DNA of 64,000 nt from Halopiger djelfimassiliensis (GTDB taxonomy: Archaea; Halobacteriota; Halobacteria; Halobacteriales; Natrialbaceae), in the NCBI RefSeq assembly GCF_000455365.1, contig NZ_HG315687.1, positions 62,001-126,000 of the forward strand, given 5' to 3'. Positions 35,563 through 43,577 of the stretch are shown here, in pieces (the stretch's first letter is position 1; each line of letters begins with the position of its first letter). The notes beneath the pieces were generated by a model. It saw only the letters and a list, made by a program, of their open reading frames with translations, ran no database searches and had not been told where the DNA came from. The position numbers were made by a program, and so were the translations under genes.

Positions 35563-37335
35563 TCAGTTCTCGAACCGTGCCTGTACGAACGGCTGGATGT
35601 CGTCGATGTCGCTCAGCCGGGAATCGGACAACAGGACCGCCTCGGTCTCCTCGAGCGGGACCGAGAGACTGATCTCCTTGGTACGGCCGTACCGCCCCTT
35701 CGAGACGACGACGGCGTTGACGATCCCGAGCATGTCCAGTTCGCTGATCAGGTCCGTGACCCGCCGCTGGGTCAGAACGTCCGCGTCGATCTCTTCACAG
35801 AGGCGCTTGTAGATGTTGAAGACCTCGCCCGTGTTGATGCTGTGAACCCCGTTTTTCTCGAGCAGGATGATCGCAAAGAGGACGAGTTTGCTCTGGGTGG
35901 GGAGCGTCCGGACGACCTCGACGACCCGGTCGAGTTCGATCTTGTCCTGGGCCTGCCGGACGTGTTCCTCGACGATCGTCTCGGACTGGGACCGCTCGGC
36001 CAGCTCGCCAGCGGTCCGAAGCAGATCGAGCGCACGGCGCGCATCCCCGTGTTCCTGTGCGGCGAACGCGGCACACAGCGGAATCACGTCGTCCGAGAGC
36101 GCGCCCTCCTTGAACGCGACCTCCGATCGATGTTTCAGGATGTCCCGGAGCTGGTTGGCGTCGTAGGGCGGGAAGACGATCTCCTCCTCGCCCAGCGAGG
36201 ATTTGACCCGGGGGTCGAGGAAGTCGGTGAATTTGAGGTCGTTCGAGATACCGATGATCGACACCCGCGAGTTCTCGAGTTCGGAGTTCATCCGCGAGAG
36301 ATTGTACAGGGTATCGTCGCCGCTTTTCTCGACGAGTTTGTCGATCTCGTCTAACATGATGACGACGACCCGTTCGTCGTAGTCGACCGCATCGAAGAAG
36401 ACGCTGTAGACTCGATCGGTCGGCCAGCCGGTCATCGGAACTTCCTCGAACGATTCCTTGTCCTCCTCGAGCGTCTCGATCCGTTCCTCGAGATCGCTGC
36501 GGGTCTCGAAGGGAGTCGACTCGAGCGGATGGTCCGGTGGAAGGGCGGTTTCGGCGGGGGACTCGGGGTCGGTTTCACCCGACCCGTCGACGCTCGAGTC
36601 CGAATCATCGGCCGACGAATACCCCTCCGTTTCGACTGGAGAACCGCCGTGCTGCGGACCGATTTCGTCTCCAGTTGAACCGGAGCCGTCGGCATCGGTT
36701 GGCTCATCGTCACCGGCCCCATCGAGGCCGTCCGAACCGGAAAGGTCGTCCTCGAGCGTCTCGAAGAGATCGGCCTCGTCCTCTCCGGTAGCGGCCGAGC
36801 CATCGGATGAATCCTCGTAGTCCTCGAGGGACGACAGGAGGTCCTCGAGCGTCTCGATCCGATCGTCGATCCGACTCTTGTTTTTCTCGATGAACTTGTT
36901 AGCGAGTTGCGCCAGAACGCGATACTGCGTGTCGGTCACCTCGCAGTTGATGTACTCGACGTCACAGGGGACGCTGTACTTCTGGGAGGTACTCTCGAGT
37001 TCCTTGCTGACGAACTTCGCGCTGGCCGTCTTTCCCGTCCCCGTTTTGCCGTAGATGAGGATGTTCGACGGCGTTTCACCGCGGAGCGCGGCGACGAGGA
37101 TCGTCGCCATCTTGTTGATCTGATCGCTCCGGTGTGGGAGTTCGTGTGGCGTATAGGACGGACGCAACACTTCCTTGTTCTCGAAGATCGGTTCCCCGCT
37201 GAGCAGATCGTCGAACAGTCCCTGATTTGACTCCTCGTCGCCGAGGTCGTCACTACCGAAGTCCGTCGAGAATCCGTGTGTTTCGTCTCCCCTGACGTCT
37301 TCCGAACCCGGGGGGTTCCCGTCGTCGTCTGACAT
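35563..37335 (-). CDS. orc1: Orc1/Cdc6 replication initiator next to oriC
   Basis: 590 aa, AAA+ plus winged helix. Walker A GKTGTGKT (96-103), Walker B MLDEID near 328-333 and sensor 1 around SIIGISND. The C-terminal winged-helix domain (about 500-590) reads ORBs. An acidic insertion of about 120 residues (165-285) separates the two parts of the AAA+ domain. It contains ORB-like DNA at 36621-36688. ATG 37335 (MSDDDG) is preferred; the frame also opens at 37350. Orc1 binds the ORBs and loads MCM. It is transcribed away from the origin, probably from a promoter inside it. Confidence 0.96.
   Translation of the reverse strand: MSDDDGNPPGSEDVRGDETHGFSTDFGSDDLGDEESNQGLFDDLLSGEPIFENKEVLRPSYTPHELPHRSDQINKMATILVAALRGETPSNILIYGKTGTGKTASAKFVSKELESTSQKYSVPCDVEYINCEVTDTQYRVLAQLANKFIEKNKSRIDDRIETLEDLLSSLEDYEDSSDGSAATGEDEADLFETLEDDLSGSDGLDGAGDDEPTDADGSGSTGDEIGPQHGGSPVETEGYSSADDSDSSVDGSGETDPESPAETALPPDHPLESTPFETRSDLEERIETLEEDKESFEEVPMTGWPTDRVYSVFFDAVDYDERVVVIMLDEIDKLVEKSGDDTLYNLSRMNSELENSRVSIIGISNDLKFTDFLDPRVKSSLGEEEIVFPPYDANQLRDILKHRSEVAFKEGALSDDVIPLCAAFAAQEHGDARRALDLLRTAGELAERSQSETIVEEHVRQAQDKIELDRVVEVVRTLPTQSKLVLFAIILLEKNGVHSINTGEVFNIYKRLCEEIDADVLTQRRVTDLISELDMLGIVNAVVVSKGRYGRTKEISLSVPLEETEAVLLSDSRLSDIDDIQPFVQARFEN
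36621..36688. repeat. Inverted pair of ORB-like sequences inside the orc1 gene
   Basis: ACCCCTCCGTTTCGACTGGA (36621-36640) and the degenerate partner CTCCAGTTGAACCGGAGCCG (36669-36688) are separated by 28 bp, G-rich ends outward. They encode STG...SPVETEG in the acidic insertion, the same peptide ends as the pair in DP1. Confidence 0.65.
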
Positions 37336-37348
37336 TCGTCGTACACGC

Positions 37349-37370
37349 ACCCCTTCGTTTCAGGTGGAAG
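37349..37370 (-). promoter_or_regulatory. Origin recognition box, variant, beside orc1 start
   Basis: ACCCCTTCGTTTCAGGTGGA plus AG. It differs from the other origin ORBs at two positions (GG for AC). It overlaps the likely orc1 promoter region, so it may also let Orc1 repress its own gene (inference). Confidence 0.75.
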
Positions 37371-37398
37371 TCGAACCCGAAAGCAGGAATATTGAACT

Positions 37399-37425
37399 GT
37401 AGACGAGCCAAACCGGCTCATCTAC
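37399..37425 (+). repeat. Hairpin inside oriC
   Basis: Inverted repeat of 11 nt: GTAGACGAGCC and GGCTCATCTAC around loop AAACC, with a single C-A mismatch. It lies in the orc1-proximal part of the origin. Role unknown. Confidence 0.5.
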
Positions 37426-37776
37426 GATCCCAGTATCCAGGTTCGAATCCAGTTGATGCAAACGAAGCAGAGGAAGACCACGGTATTAAATTCTTCCCTT
37501 CGATTTGTCGCTCTAGTATATTATTGATACGCGCGTAAGTGTTGGACGACTCGAGCAATCGGTCTTGACTCCGTTCCTGCAGTGGACGGTTCGGACCGGA
37601 TTGCGAATCGGGACGGGGTCTTGGACTGTGATCGAGAACCTTCCAACCGGGGGATAGCTCCGATCATATTATGTTGGGATGGTTCGGATTGGGCCGGCTG
37701 GTGACTCCTCGGAGAACGACACACCGTGGTACAGAGGGACAGTGGTGTATGCTACCAAAGGTAAGCGGAGATGAGG

Positions 37777-37840
37777 ACCCCCCTCCCCCACCCCTTCGTT
37801 TCAACTGGAACGGTCGAACGGATGGGGTGGGGGAGGGGGT
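37777..37840. promoter_or_regulatory. ORB within a G/C-rich inverted repeat
   Basis: The ORB ACCCCTTCGTTTCAACTGGA (37790-37809) begins inside the left arm (37777-37794, A-C6-T-C5-A-C4). A nearly perfect right arm (37824-37840, G4-T-G5-A-G5-T) follows 29 bp later. This gives the ORB G-strings on both sides and could form a cruciform or a G-quadruplex. Confidence 0.8.
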
Positions 37841-37854
37841 TCTCTAGAAGGGAG

Positions 37855-37980
37855 GGTTTTATGTTATTAGAGGAGAAACAGCATCCGCACTCCTAGCAAA
37901 AAGAAGATTTTACTAGACGGTATGGTTTTAGTTGCTAGTCTCAACTAGTATTTTCGATATTAGCCGCCCGAGTTACTAGA
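37855..37980. other. AT-rich segment, probable duplex-unwinding element
   Basis: The run from TTTTATGTTATTAGAGG to GTTACTAG is far more AT-rich than the rest of the window and contains repeated CTAG-type tetramers (TACTAGA, GCTAGT, ACTAGT). It sits between the two inverted ORBs. Confidence 0.7.
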
Positions 37981-38094
37981 ACAGTCGCTTTCCCGGAAAA
38001 TCCTCCGGAGCGGGGTGTCTTCCTGCTTTCGAGGAGAAATCAGGGGGCAACAGAAGTCGGAGCCATCCGATTTCCGTTCCCTCCATCACTCGTC

Positions 38095-38120
38095 TCCAGT
38101 TGAAACGAAGGGGTGGGGGG
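38095..38120 (+). promoter_or_regulatory. Origin recognition box with G-string
   Basis: TCCAGTTGAAACGAAGGGGT followed by six G (38115-38120). It is the inverted counterpart of the ORB at 37790, with its G-string pointing away from the AT-rich segment. Confidence 0.85.
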
Positions 38121-38406
38121 ATCCGTGGCCGGTTCGGAACGCCCATCTCGTCGGAGGGCTATGAAATGGTATTTAAACACATATGTATTCCTCTTGTCAT
38201 CGGGTGAGATTCACCCAAATTCGTCTCTGATCTCCCGTCCGGGGTCCAGTTACCTTGTTCGAGGATTTGATCGTTCGTACGAGCGTGGGTGTCTCATGCT
38301 ATCACAATTCTCTCGTGTTGGATAGTCAATGCGTTTGACGTAGGCTTAAGTGGGTCCAGTCAGTAGTACGGTCAGACGCACCCCGCGGTGCTGGAGGGCC
38401 CCAACG

Positions 38407-39045
38407 ATGGGACTGTTCACAGAACTCAAAGATAGTATCTCTCGGGTTACGGACCGCCTGTTCTCCGAGCAGGAACCCAAACGAATCGGTATCTACGGTC
38501 CGCCTAACGCAGGAAAGACTACGCTTGCAAACCGCATCGCTCGTGACTGGACCGGCGACGCTATCGGCACGGAGAGCCACGTCCCCCACGAGACGCGACG
38601 CGCGCGAAGAAAAGAAAACGTCGAGATCGAACGAAACGGGAAGACGGTGACGATCGACATCGTCGACACGCCCGGCGTGACGACGAAAGTCGATTACGAG
38701 GAGTTCACCGACGAGATGGACGAGGACGACGCGATCCGCCGGTCTCGCGAAGCGACCGAAGGCGTCGCCGAGGCGATGCACTGGCTTCGCGAGGACGTCG
38801 ACGGCGTCATCTACGTACTCGATAGCGCGGAAGATCCGATCACGCAGGTCAATACGATGTTGATCGGTATCATCGAATCCCGCGATCTCCCGGTGTTGAT
38901 CTTCGCGAACAAGATCGATCTGGACGAATCGAGCGTGAAACGAATCGAGGACGCCTTCCCACAGCACAAGACGATCCCTCTCTCGGCGAAGGAAGGCGAC
39001 AACATGGACGAAGTGTACGACTCGATCGCGGAATACTTCGGGTGA
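38407..39045 (+). CDS. oapA: Era-like GTPase, origin-associated protein A
   Basis: 212 aa. G1 loop GPPNAGKTT, G3 DTPGVTT, G4 NKID and G5 SAKEG are all visible. It is the first gene of the OapABC/ArvABC set that sits beside oriC in many archaea and is thought to act in genome maintenance (established from genome context; mechanism unclear). ATG 38407 (MGLFTELKDSISRVTDRLFS) is preferred to an upstream in-frame ATG at 38350 that has poor composition. Confidence 0.9.
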   Translation: MGLFTELKDSISRVTDRLFSEQEPKRIGIYGPPNAGKTTLANRIARDWTGDAIGTESHVPHETRRARRKENVEIERNGKTVTIDIVDTPGVTTKVDYEEFTDEMDEDDAIRRSREATEGVAEAMHWLREDVDGVIYVLDSAEDPITQVNTMLIGIIESRDLPVLIFANKIDLDESSVKRIEDAFPQHKTIPLSAKEGDNMDEVYDSIAEYFG

Positions 39046-39050
39046 TAACG

Positions 39051-39452
39051 ATGCCGAAAGCAACTAACGCGGAGGACTCGGACGGTCCGGATGGCGTCCA
39101 GATCGACCTCATCAGTGGCGAACGCATGGAAGACATGGCCACGATGGAGAAGATCCGGATGATCCTCGACGGCGTCCACGACGGCAACATCGTCATCCTC
39201 GAGGAGGGATTGACGCCGGACGAGGAGAGCCGGCTCATCGAGGTGACGATGGCCGAAATCAGCCCGGACGAGTTCAACGGGATCGAGATCGAGACGTATC
39301 CGAAATCGGAAACGGGCGACTCCTCGCTGCTCGGTCGACTCATGGGCAACGAGGAGTCGACGGCGAAGCTGACGGTGATCGGCCCGGCAAACCAGATCGA
39401 AACGCTACACAAGGACGAAACGCTCATCAGTGCGCTCGTGTCCCGAGACTAA
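39051..39452 (+). CDS. oapB: DUF2073 protein, origin-associated protein B
   Basis: 133 aa. The DUF2073 core runs VQIDLISGERMEDMATMEKI with DGNIVILEEGLTPDEESRLI and IEIETYP. It lies five bases after the GTPase stop, in the same operon. Its stop overlaps the next ATG (TAATG). GTG 39042 is a possible longer start. Confidence 0.9.
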   Translation: MPKATNAEDSDGPDGVQIDLISGERMEDMATMEKIRMILDGVHDGNIVILEEGLTPDEESRLIEVTMAEISPDEFNGIEIETYPKSETGDSSLLGRLMGNEESTAKLTVIGPANQIETLHKDETLISALVSRD

Positions 39453-40429
39453 TGCCACACGAATGTACGAACTGCGGTCGGACGTTCCCCGACGGCTCCA
39501 AGGAGATGCTGTCGGGGTGTCCCGACTGTGGCGGAAACAAGTTCCAGTTTGCCCCATCCGGTACCGGGACGACTGGATCGTCCGGGCCGTCCACGTCCGA
39601 GCAGTCCGGCGGGTCCGGAGCCACGGATCAGGCAGTCGAGTCGGGATCGGAACCCGATAGTATGACGACACGAGCCGCCGAAACCGTTCGTGACCTCATG
39701 TCCTCCGACTCGAGTTCTTCCGGGGACGCCGGGACGGAGAGTGATGCCCAGTCGTCGGGATCGAGCCCGCCGCCGAAATCCGACCCAGCGACCTCTTCGA
39801 ACGAGACGGCCAGTAACTCGTCGGAAGCCGACGGATTCGCGGAGTGGCCCGATACGGCCCGCCGACCCGAGGACCGATCGTCGGCCACGGACGACTCGGA
39901 CGAGAACGACGCCGGTGAATCCGCCCCTTCCGACGGAGCCGAGACGACCGAATCGTCGTGGACGGTCACGTCCGAGGAGTCGCCGAGTCAGGACGAGGGA
40001 ACCGGTCTCTCGACGCTTGCGGACAGCGAGAACTCGGCGCAGGCCGACGCCCGAAGCGAAGTCGTTTCGTCGACCGACCTGCCGTCCGCCGCCGACGAGA
40101 GCAAGTCGTCGTTCGACGCCGGAGGAGCCGCCGATGCCGATGCTGGTATCGATGCGGGCGACGCGGAGACACCGCCGGCCGACGACGGCGAGACGCCACC
40201 GTCGGATCGCGGCCGCGTCGTCAGCGAACCGTCGGGCGAGAGCCCGTCGATCGAGGAACTCCGGGCGGAACTCAACGAGCAGTTCGAGAGCATCAAAATC
40301 GTCCGTCCCGGGCAGTACGAACTCAACCTGATGGAACTCTACAACCGGGAGGAGTATATCATCTCGTTGCAGGAGGACGGCCGGTACGTCATCGACGTGC
40401 CCGACTCGTGGCGTGACGGCGAGGAGTGA
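39452..40429 (+). CDS. oapC: Zinc-ribbon protein, origin-associated protein C
   Basis: 325 aa. N-terminal zinc ribbon CTNCGRTFPDGSKEMLSGCPDCG (two CxxC pairs). A long Ser/Asp/Glu-rich disordered middle (about 40-260) follows. A conserved C-terminal domain runs IEELRAELNEQFESIKIVRP to DGRYVIDVPD. It is the last gene of the OapABC set. The ribbon may bind nucleic acid at the origin (inference). Confidence 0.88.
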   Translation: MPHECTNCGRTFPDGSKEMLSGCPDCGGNKFQFAPSGTGTTGSSGPSTSEQSGGSGATDQAVESGSEPDSMTTRAAETVRDLMSSDSSSSGDAGTESDAQSSGSSPPPKSDPATSSNETASNSSEADGFAEWPDTARRPEDRSSATDDSDENDAGESAPSDGAETTESSWTVTSEESPSQDEGTGLSTLADSENSAQADARSEVVSSTDLPSAADESKSSFDAGGAADADAGIDAGDAETPPADDGETPPSDRGRVVSEPSGESPSIEELRAELNEQFESIKIVRPGQYELNLMELYNREEYIISLQEDGRYVIDVPDSWRDGEE

Positions 40430-40516
40430 TCTCCCGGTCGCCGACGGCGACCCGTTTCCGAGCCCAGCCGCGACGAGACAGATGGTTTTAAGCGATGCGC
40501 GTGATAGCGTCCGGGT

Positions 40517-40609
40517 ATGAGCACTGCAACCAAGATCGTTCTCGCGACGGTCGCGGTCTCGGCGCTGTTGTCGATCCTGATCGTCTTCCAGCAGGTTTTC
40601 GCCGCCTGA
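40517..40609 (+). CDS. 30-residue single-pass membrane peptide
   Basis: MSTATKIVLATVAVSALLSI then LIVFQQVFAA: one membrane helix with almost no soluble part. The ATG has the normal start context, and the stop TGA overlaps the ATG of the next gene (TGATG). The coding identity rests on this coupling and on the clean hydrophobic helix. Function unknown. Confidence 0.6.
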   Translation: MSTATKIVLATVAVSALLSILIVFQQVFAA

Positions 40610-41391
40610 TGTTCGAGGCTCGCGACCTCTCGGACCCGCTCGACGACGTTCGGGACGAGCACGCGCCGGAGTCACTTGTCTTCGACTGCGAACGGGACTT
40701 CGAGACGCTGCCACCCGCGCTCGCCGAGGACCTCGGGTTGGTAGTTGAGACGCTCGAGCCGGCGAGCTATCCCGGCGCGTGGCTTCCCGACGACGCGCCG
40801 CGGCTGCTGGCCCGGTATGCGAGTTCGGACCTCACGATCGGGATGCCGGGCGACGGCAGCGTCGTCTGGACCCGACAGACCGACCCGCCGGTCGTGCTGG
40901 TCAAACCGCGGGTCGAGGGATCACCCGAGTCGTTCCTCGAGTTCCTGCTCGCGGAGGCGTTCGTCGAACTCGGCCTCGATGTCCCCGAACACTTTATCGG
41001 CTTTTTCGAGGACGAGTACCTCGAACTCGATCGAGCGATCGATCTCGATCCCAACAGCACCTATCAGATCGCCGCGGCGCTGTACGACGGCTGGATCGGG
41101 CTGCAAACGCGGACGATCTTCGCCGAGTGGCACGACGAGCGACCCGAACTCGCGGCGGCCTGGCAGGACGCCGGCGGTCGGCTCGAGGACCGCGTTGCCG
41201 GGCTTCCCCGGGCCGTCGCCCGCGGCGATACCGACTTCGCCGATGCGACGGAACTCGCCTGTGCGGCGATCAAACACGCGATCGAACTTCCAGCGCCGTT
41301 CGCAGCGCTCGATACCGACGCCTACCGGGATCACGGACCCGAGTTCGCGGTCAGGTGGGCCGAGAAGACGTTCGACGCGCTCGAGGAGTAG
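40609..41391 (+). CDS. Conserved haloarchaeal protein next to the Oap operon
   Basis: 260 aa, soluble and acidic. Distinct blocks: MFEARDLSDPLDDVRDEHAP, SLVFDCERDFETLPPALAEDL, WTRQTDPPVVLVKPRVEGSP, FIGFFEDEYLELDRAIDLDP and DGWIGLQTRTIFAEWHDERP. The even block pattern looks like a conserved orphan family, but I cannot name it or find catalytic motifs. Coupled to the upstream membrane peptide. Confidence 0.7.
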   Translation: MFEARDLSDPLDDVRDEHAPESLVFDCERDFETLPPALAEDLGLVVETLEPASYPGAWLPDDAPRLLARYASSDLTIGMPGDGSVVWTRQTDPPVVLVKPRVEGSPESFLEFLLAEAFVELGLDVPEHFIGFFEDEYLELDRAIDLDPNSTYQIAAALYDGWIGLQTRTIFAEWHDERPELAAAWQDAGGRLEDRVAGLPRAVARGDTDFADATELACAAIKHAIELPAPFAALDTDAYRDHGPEFAVRWAEKTFDALEE

Positions 41392-41455
41392 ATGCTCGAT
41401 ACGCTCGAAAAAGAGCCGTTCGACGCGTCCGAAAACGAGCTGACGGCCGGCTCCG

Positions 41456-41815
41456 CTATTCCGTTTTTTCCGCTGCTTCGGTCGGTTCGACGCGCTCGAG
41501 GACGAGACGCTCCTCGAACCCTCCCCGGTCCGACCGTTTCCTGTGACGGCGATCCTCGAGTTCGGACAGGGACGTTCCTCGTGCGTCGAGGATCGCGTGA
41601 ACGACCTCGAGCACATCGGCCAGTTCTTCGAACTGCCGGGACTCCTCGAACTCTTCGGCCTCTTCCGTAAGCTTCGCTGCGAGTCTGTCGGCGTACTCGT
41701 CGTCGTCGGCGACGTGAGTTACCGGCCGCTCGCCGGCTGACTCGATGCGTTCCGGGATTCGATCACGAACGAGCTTGTCGTATTCGGTGACGCGGTCGTC
41801 GGATTCGGACGGCAT
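41456..41815 (-). CDS. MazG-like NTP pyrophosphohydrolase
   Basis: 119 aa. The pattern TEYDKLVRDRIPERIESAGE, then LTEEAEEFEESRQFEELADVLEVVHAIL, is that of the phosphoribosyl-ATP pyrophosphohydrolase-like family (COG4997), with acidic ExxE and ExxD metal ligands. It probably hydrolyses non-canonical nucleoside triphosphates as a housecleaning enzyme. Single gene. Confidence 0.85.
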   Translation of the reverse strand: MPSESDDRVTEYDKLVRDRIPERIESAGERPVTHVADDDEYADRLAAKLTEEAEEFEESRQFEELADVLEVVHAILDARGTSLSELEDRRHRKRSDRGGFEERLVLERVEPTEAAEKTE

Positions 41816-41845
41816 ACGGTGAGTGGATGGCTAAACGAACGGTGT

Positions 41846-42424
41846 TTAGAATTCGGTTTCGACGGTTCCGTTTTCGTTCAGGTCGATCACGCCGTCGAAG
41901 CGTTCGCGGAAGTCGTCGACGAGCGACCCGTCGTGGGGTTCCTCGGAGAGATGAAAGAGACCGACGGCGTCGTGTTCTTCGAGGAGTTCGAGAATCCGTT
42001 CGACGGCCTCGAGTGCCGCGTCGTCGCCGGCGTAGTAGGCGAGTTCGGTCACGGAGTCGAAACTGAGCCGGAGCTTGCCGTCGTTGTCCGCCAGAAAGCC
42101 GTCGATATGGTCGACGATGCCGTCGACGTCGTCGGGTGCGGCGACGTAGTGGACGGTATCGCTCGAGCGTCGGGAGTAGCCCCGTTCGATGCTCAGCGTA
42201 TCGAGGATCTCGGCGCGCTCCTCGTCGACGTCGTAGTGTTCGAGTTTCTGTTTGACTTCACGAGCGGTCGTTCGGGTCGAGACGACGAGGAAATTGTCGG
42301 TGTCGGTCTTGAGAAAGTCGGTGTCGATGCGGTCGGTTTCCCCCGTGCTCGGATGAAGCAGGAGAATCCCCGTCCCACCGGGGACCGTCTCCGGCGTGTC
42401 GTCGATCTCGAGCCTGTAGTCCAT
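41846..42424 (-). CDS. Degenerate KaiC/RecA-like haloarchaeal protein
   Basis: 192 aa. It begins MDYRLEIDDTPETVPGGTGI, with a strand-loop like a KaiC start (PGGTGILLLHPSTGETDRID) but no Walker A lysine. The later segments NFLVVSTRTTAREVKQKLEHYDV and LRLSFDSVTELAYYAGDD resemble RecA-fold strands. This suggests an inactive RecA-fold protein of the DUF7090 type (family name recalled, not verified). Start 42424; the longer frame passes through repeats. Confidence 0.6.
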   Translation of the reverse strand: MDYRLEIDDTPETVPGGTGILLLHPSTGETDRIDTDFLKTDTDNFLVVSTRTTAREVKQKLEHYDVDEERAEILDTLSIERGYSRRSSDTVHYVAAPDDVDGIVDHIDGFLADNDGKLRLSFDSVTELAYYAGDDAALEAVERILELLEEHDAVGLFHLSEEPHDGSLVDDFRERFDGVIDLNENGTVETEF

Positions 42425-42566
42425 ATTGCCGTGAACAACTTCCGGCACTGACTTAATAGTGCGGATGTCGGTGAGTTCACGCCGGTCCGGGCGGCTCGGC
42501 TCACCGTCCGTCCCCTTCCTACGTCCCACTTCGGTTCCAGTCACCCACCCGGGATCGCGGGAACGA

Positions 42567-42589
42567 ACCCCTCCGGTTCCAGTGGAACC
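42567..42589. repeat. ORB-like sequence between two genes
   Basis: ACCCCTCCGGTTCCAGTGGA plus ACC, resembling the archaeal ORB (the GTTCCAGTGGAA form is near the general archaeal consensus). It is 4.5 kb right of the origin, with a weaker neighbour at about 42521-42543. Confidence 0.5.
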
Positions 42590-42727
42590 GATACCGATCG
42601 ATCCCGTCGCTCCGGAGGTGTCCGTTCGTCCGGAAGAGGCGACGAAAAAGGGAACAGCGGATGCTGTTCGCTCGGTCCGAATCCGATGCCCACGGATTTT
42701 CGGCCAACCTAAACCTCTTCGCTACAG

Positions 42728-42747
42728 TATTTTTAGGCCACCCTAAA
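42728..42747 (+). promoter_or_regulatory. DtxR/SirR-like operator over a TATA box
   Basis: The inverted repeat TTTAGG-CCAC-CCTAAA (42732-42747) overlaps the T-rich box TATTTTTA (42728-42735). Such TTAGG...CCTAA repeats are the binding sites of DtxR-family metal-dependent repressors (Idr/SirR) in haloarchaea. The downstream gene is the methyltransferase at 42862. Confidence 0.55.
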
Positions 42748-42861
42748 GAATCTGTCGGTCGAGCCGATCTCGGGTCCCCGATCGGAACCGCGCCGTTTCG
42801 GTGAACCGACCCATCGCCTCGAGTCGAACGCGTTTTGCGGCCGGGGGTCGATTCCTCGTGT

Positions 42862-43542
42862 ATGAGCGTACGCGAGGAGTTCGACGAGTGGGCTACGAGC
42901 GGTCGCGACAAAGGCATGGAAGAGCGCCACTGGCATACCGCCAAACACGCGCTTGCACGGCTCCCGGTCGAACCCGGCGACACCGTCCTCGATCTGGGCT
43001 GTGGCAGCGGGTATGCCGGCCGTGCACTCCGGGAGACGAAGGACGCGGGTCGCGTCTACGGCCTCGACGGCTCGCCCGAGATGGCTCGCAACGCCGCATC
43101 GTATACGGACGACGAACGGGTCGGGTACGTCGTCGGGGACTTCGGATCGCTCCCGTTTGCGACCGACTCGATCGATCACGTGTGGTCGATGGAAGCGTTC
43201 TACTACGCCGCCGATCCACACGAAACGCTCGAGGAGATCGCCCGCGTGCTCCGGCCGGGCGGGACCTTCTACTGTGCCGTCAACTACTACGAGGAGAACG
43301 TCCACTCCCACGAGTGGCAGGAGTTCATCGACATCGAGATGACCCGCTGGGATCGCAAGCAGTACCGCGAGGCCTTCCGCGACGCCGGACTGGCCGTCGC
43401 CGAACAGGACAACATCCCCGACCGCGAGATTACGATCCCCGCCGAAGCCGAGTTCCCCACCGAGGACTGGGAGACCCGCGAGGCGATGGTCGAACGCTAC
43501 CGCGAGTACGGGACGTTGCTGACCGTCGGCGTCGCCCCCTGA
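42862..43542 (+). CDS. Class I SAM-dependent methyltransferase
   Basis: 226 aa. SAM-binding motif VLDLGCGSGYAGRAL (acidic post-I residue in YGLDGSPEM), VVGDFGSLPFATDSIDHVWSMEAFYYA and a motif-III-like ARVLRPGGTFYCAVNYYEEN. It resembles UbiE/COQ5-type methyltransferases. The substrate is unknown. A possible metal-regulated operator lies about 115 bp upstream, which suggests that expression depends on iron or manganese (inference). Confidence 0.88.
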   Translation: MSVREEFDEWATSGRDKGMEERHWHTAKHALARLPVEPGDTVLDLGCGSGYAGRALRETKDAGRVYGLDGSPEMARNAASYTDDERVGYVVGDFGSLPFATDSIDHVWSMEAFYYAADPHETLEEIARVLRPGGTFYCAVNYYEENVHSHEWQEFIDIEMTRWDRKQYREAFRDAGLAVAEQDNIPDREITIPAEAEFPTEDWETREAMVERYREYGTLLTVGVAP

Positions 43543-43577
43543 GTTCGACTCGAACCATCGTTTTTCCTGAGCCACCA

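Larger units (their letters stand above)
37336..38406. other. oriC: Replication origin (oriC1 type)
   Basis: A 1.07-kb gene-free region between divergent orc1 and the Era-like GTPase. It contains three ORBs (37349, 37790, 38095), two of them with G-rich extensions, and several AT-rich segments. The two inverted ORBs with outward G-strings flank the AT-rich segment at 37855-37980. This matches the known haloarchaeal oriC1 layout adjacent to orc1. No protein-coding frame is supported inside. Confidence 0.92.
42425..42861. other. Intergenic region with ORB-like elements and an operator-like palindrome
   Basis: 437 bp without a supported gene. It contains an ORB-like sequence (42567-42589), a weaker one near 42521-42543, and a TTTAGG-CCAC-CCTAAA inverted repeat that overlaps a TATA box (42728-42747). 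Confidence 0.6.

Noticed and set aside
37426-37460. tRNA-like GGTTCGAATCC in oriC
   Set aside because: The flanks do not form a T stem, and no acceptor or anticodon stem can be folded.
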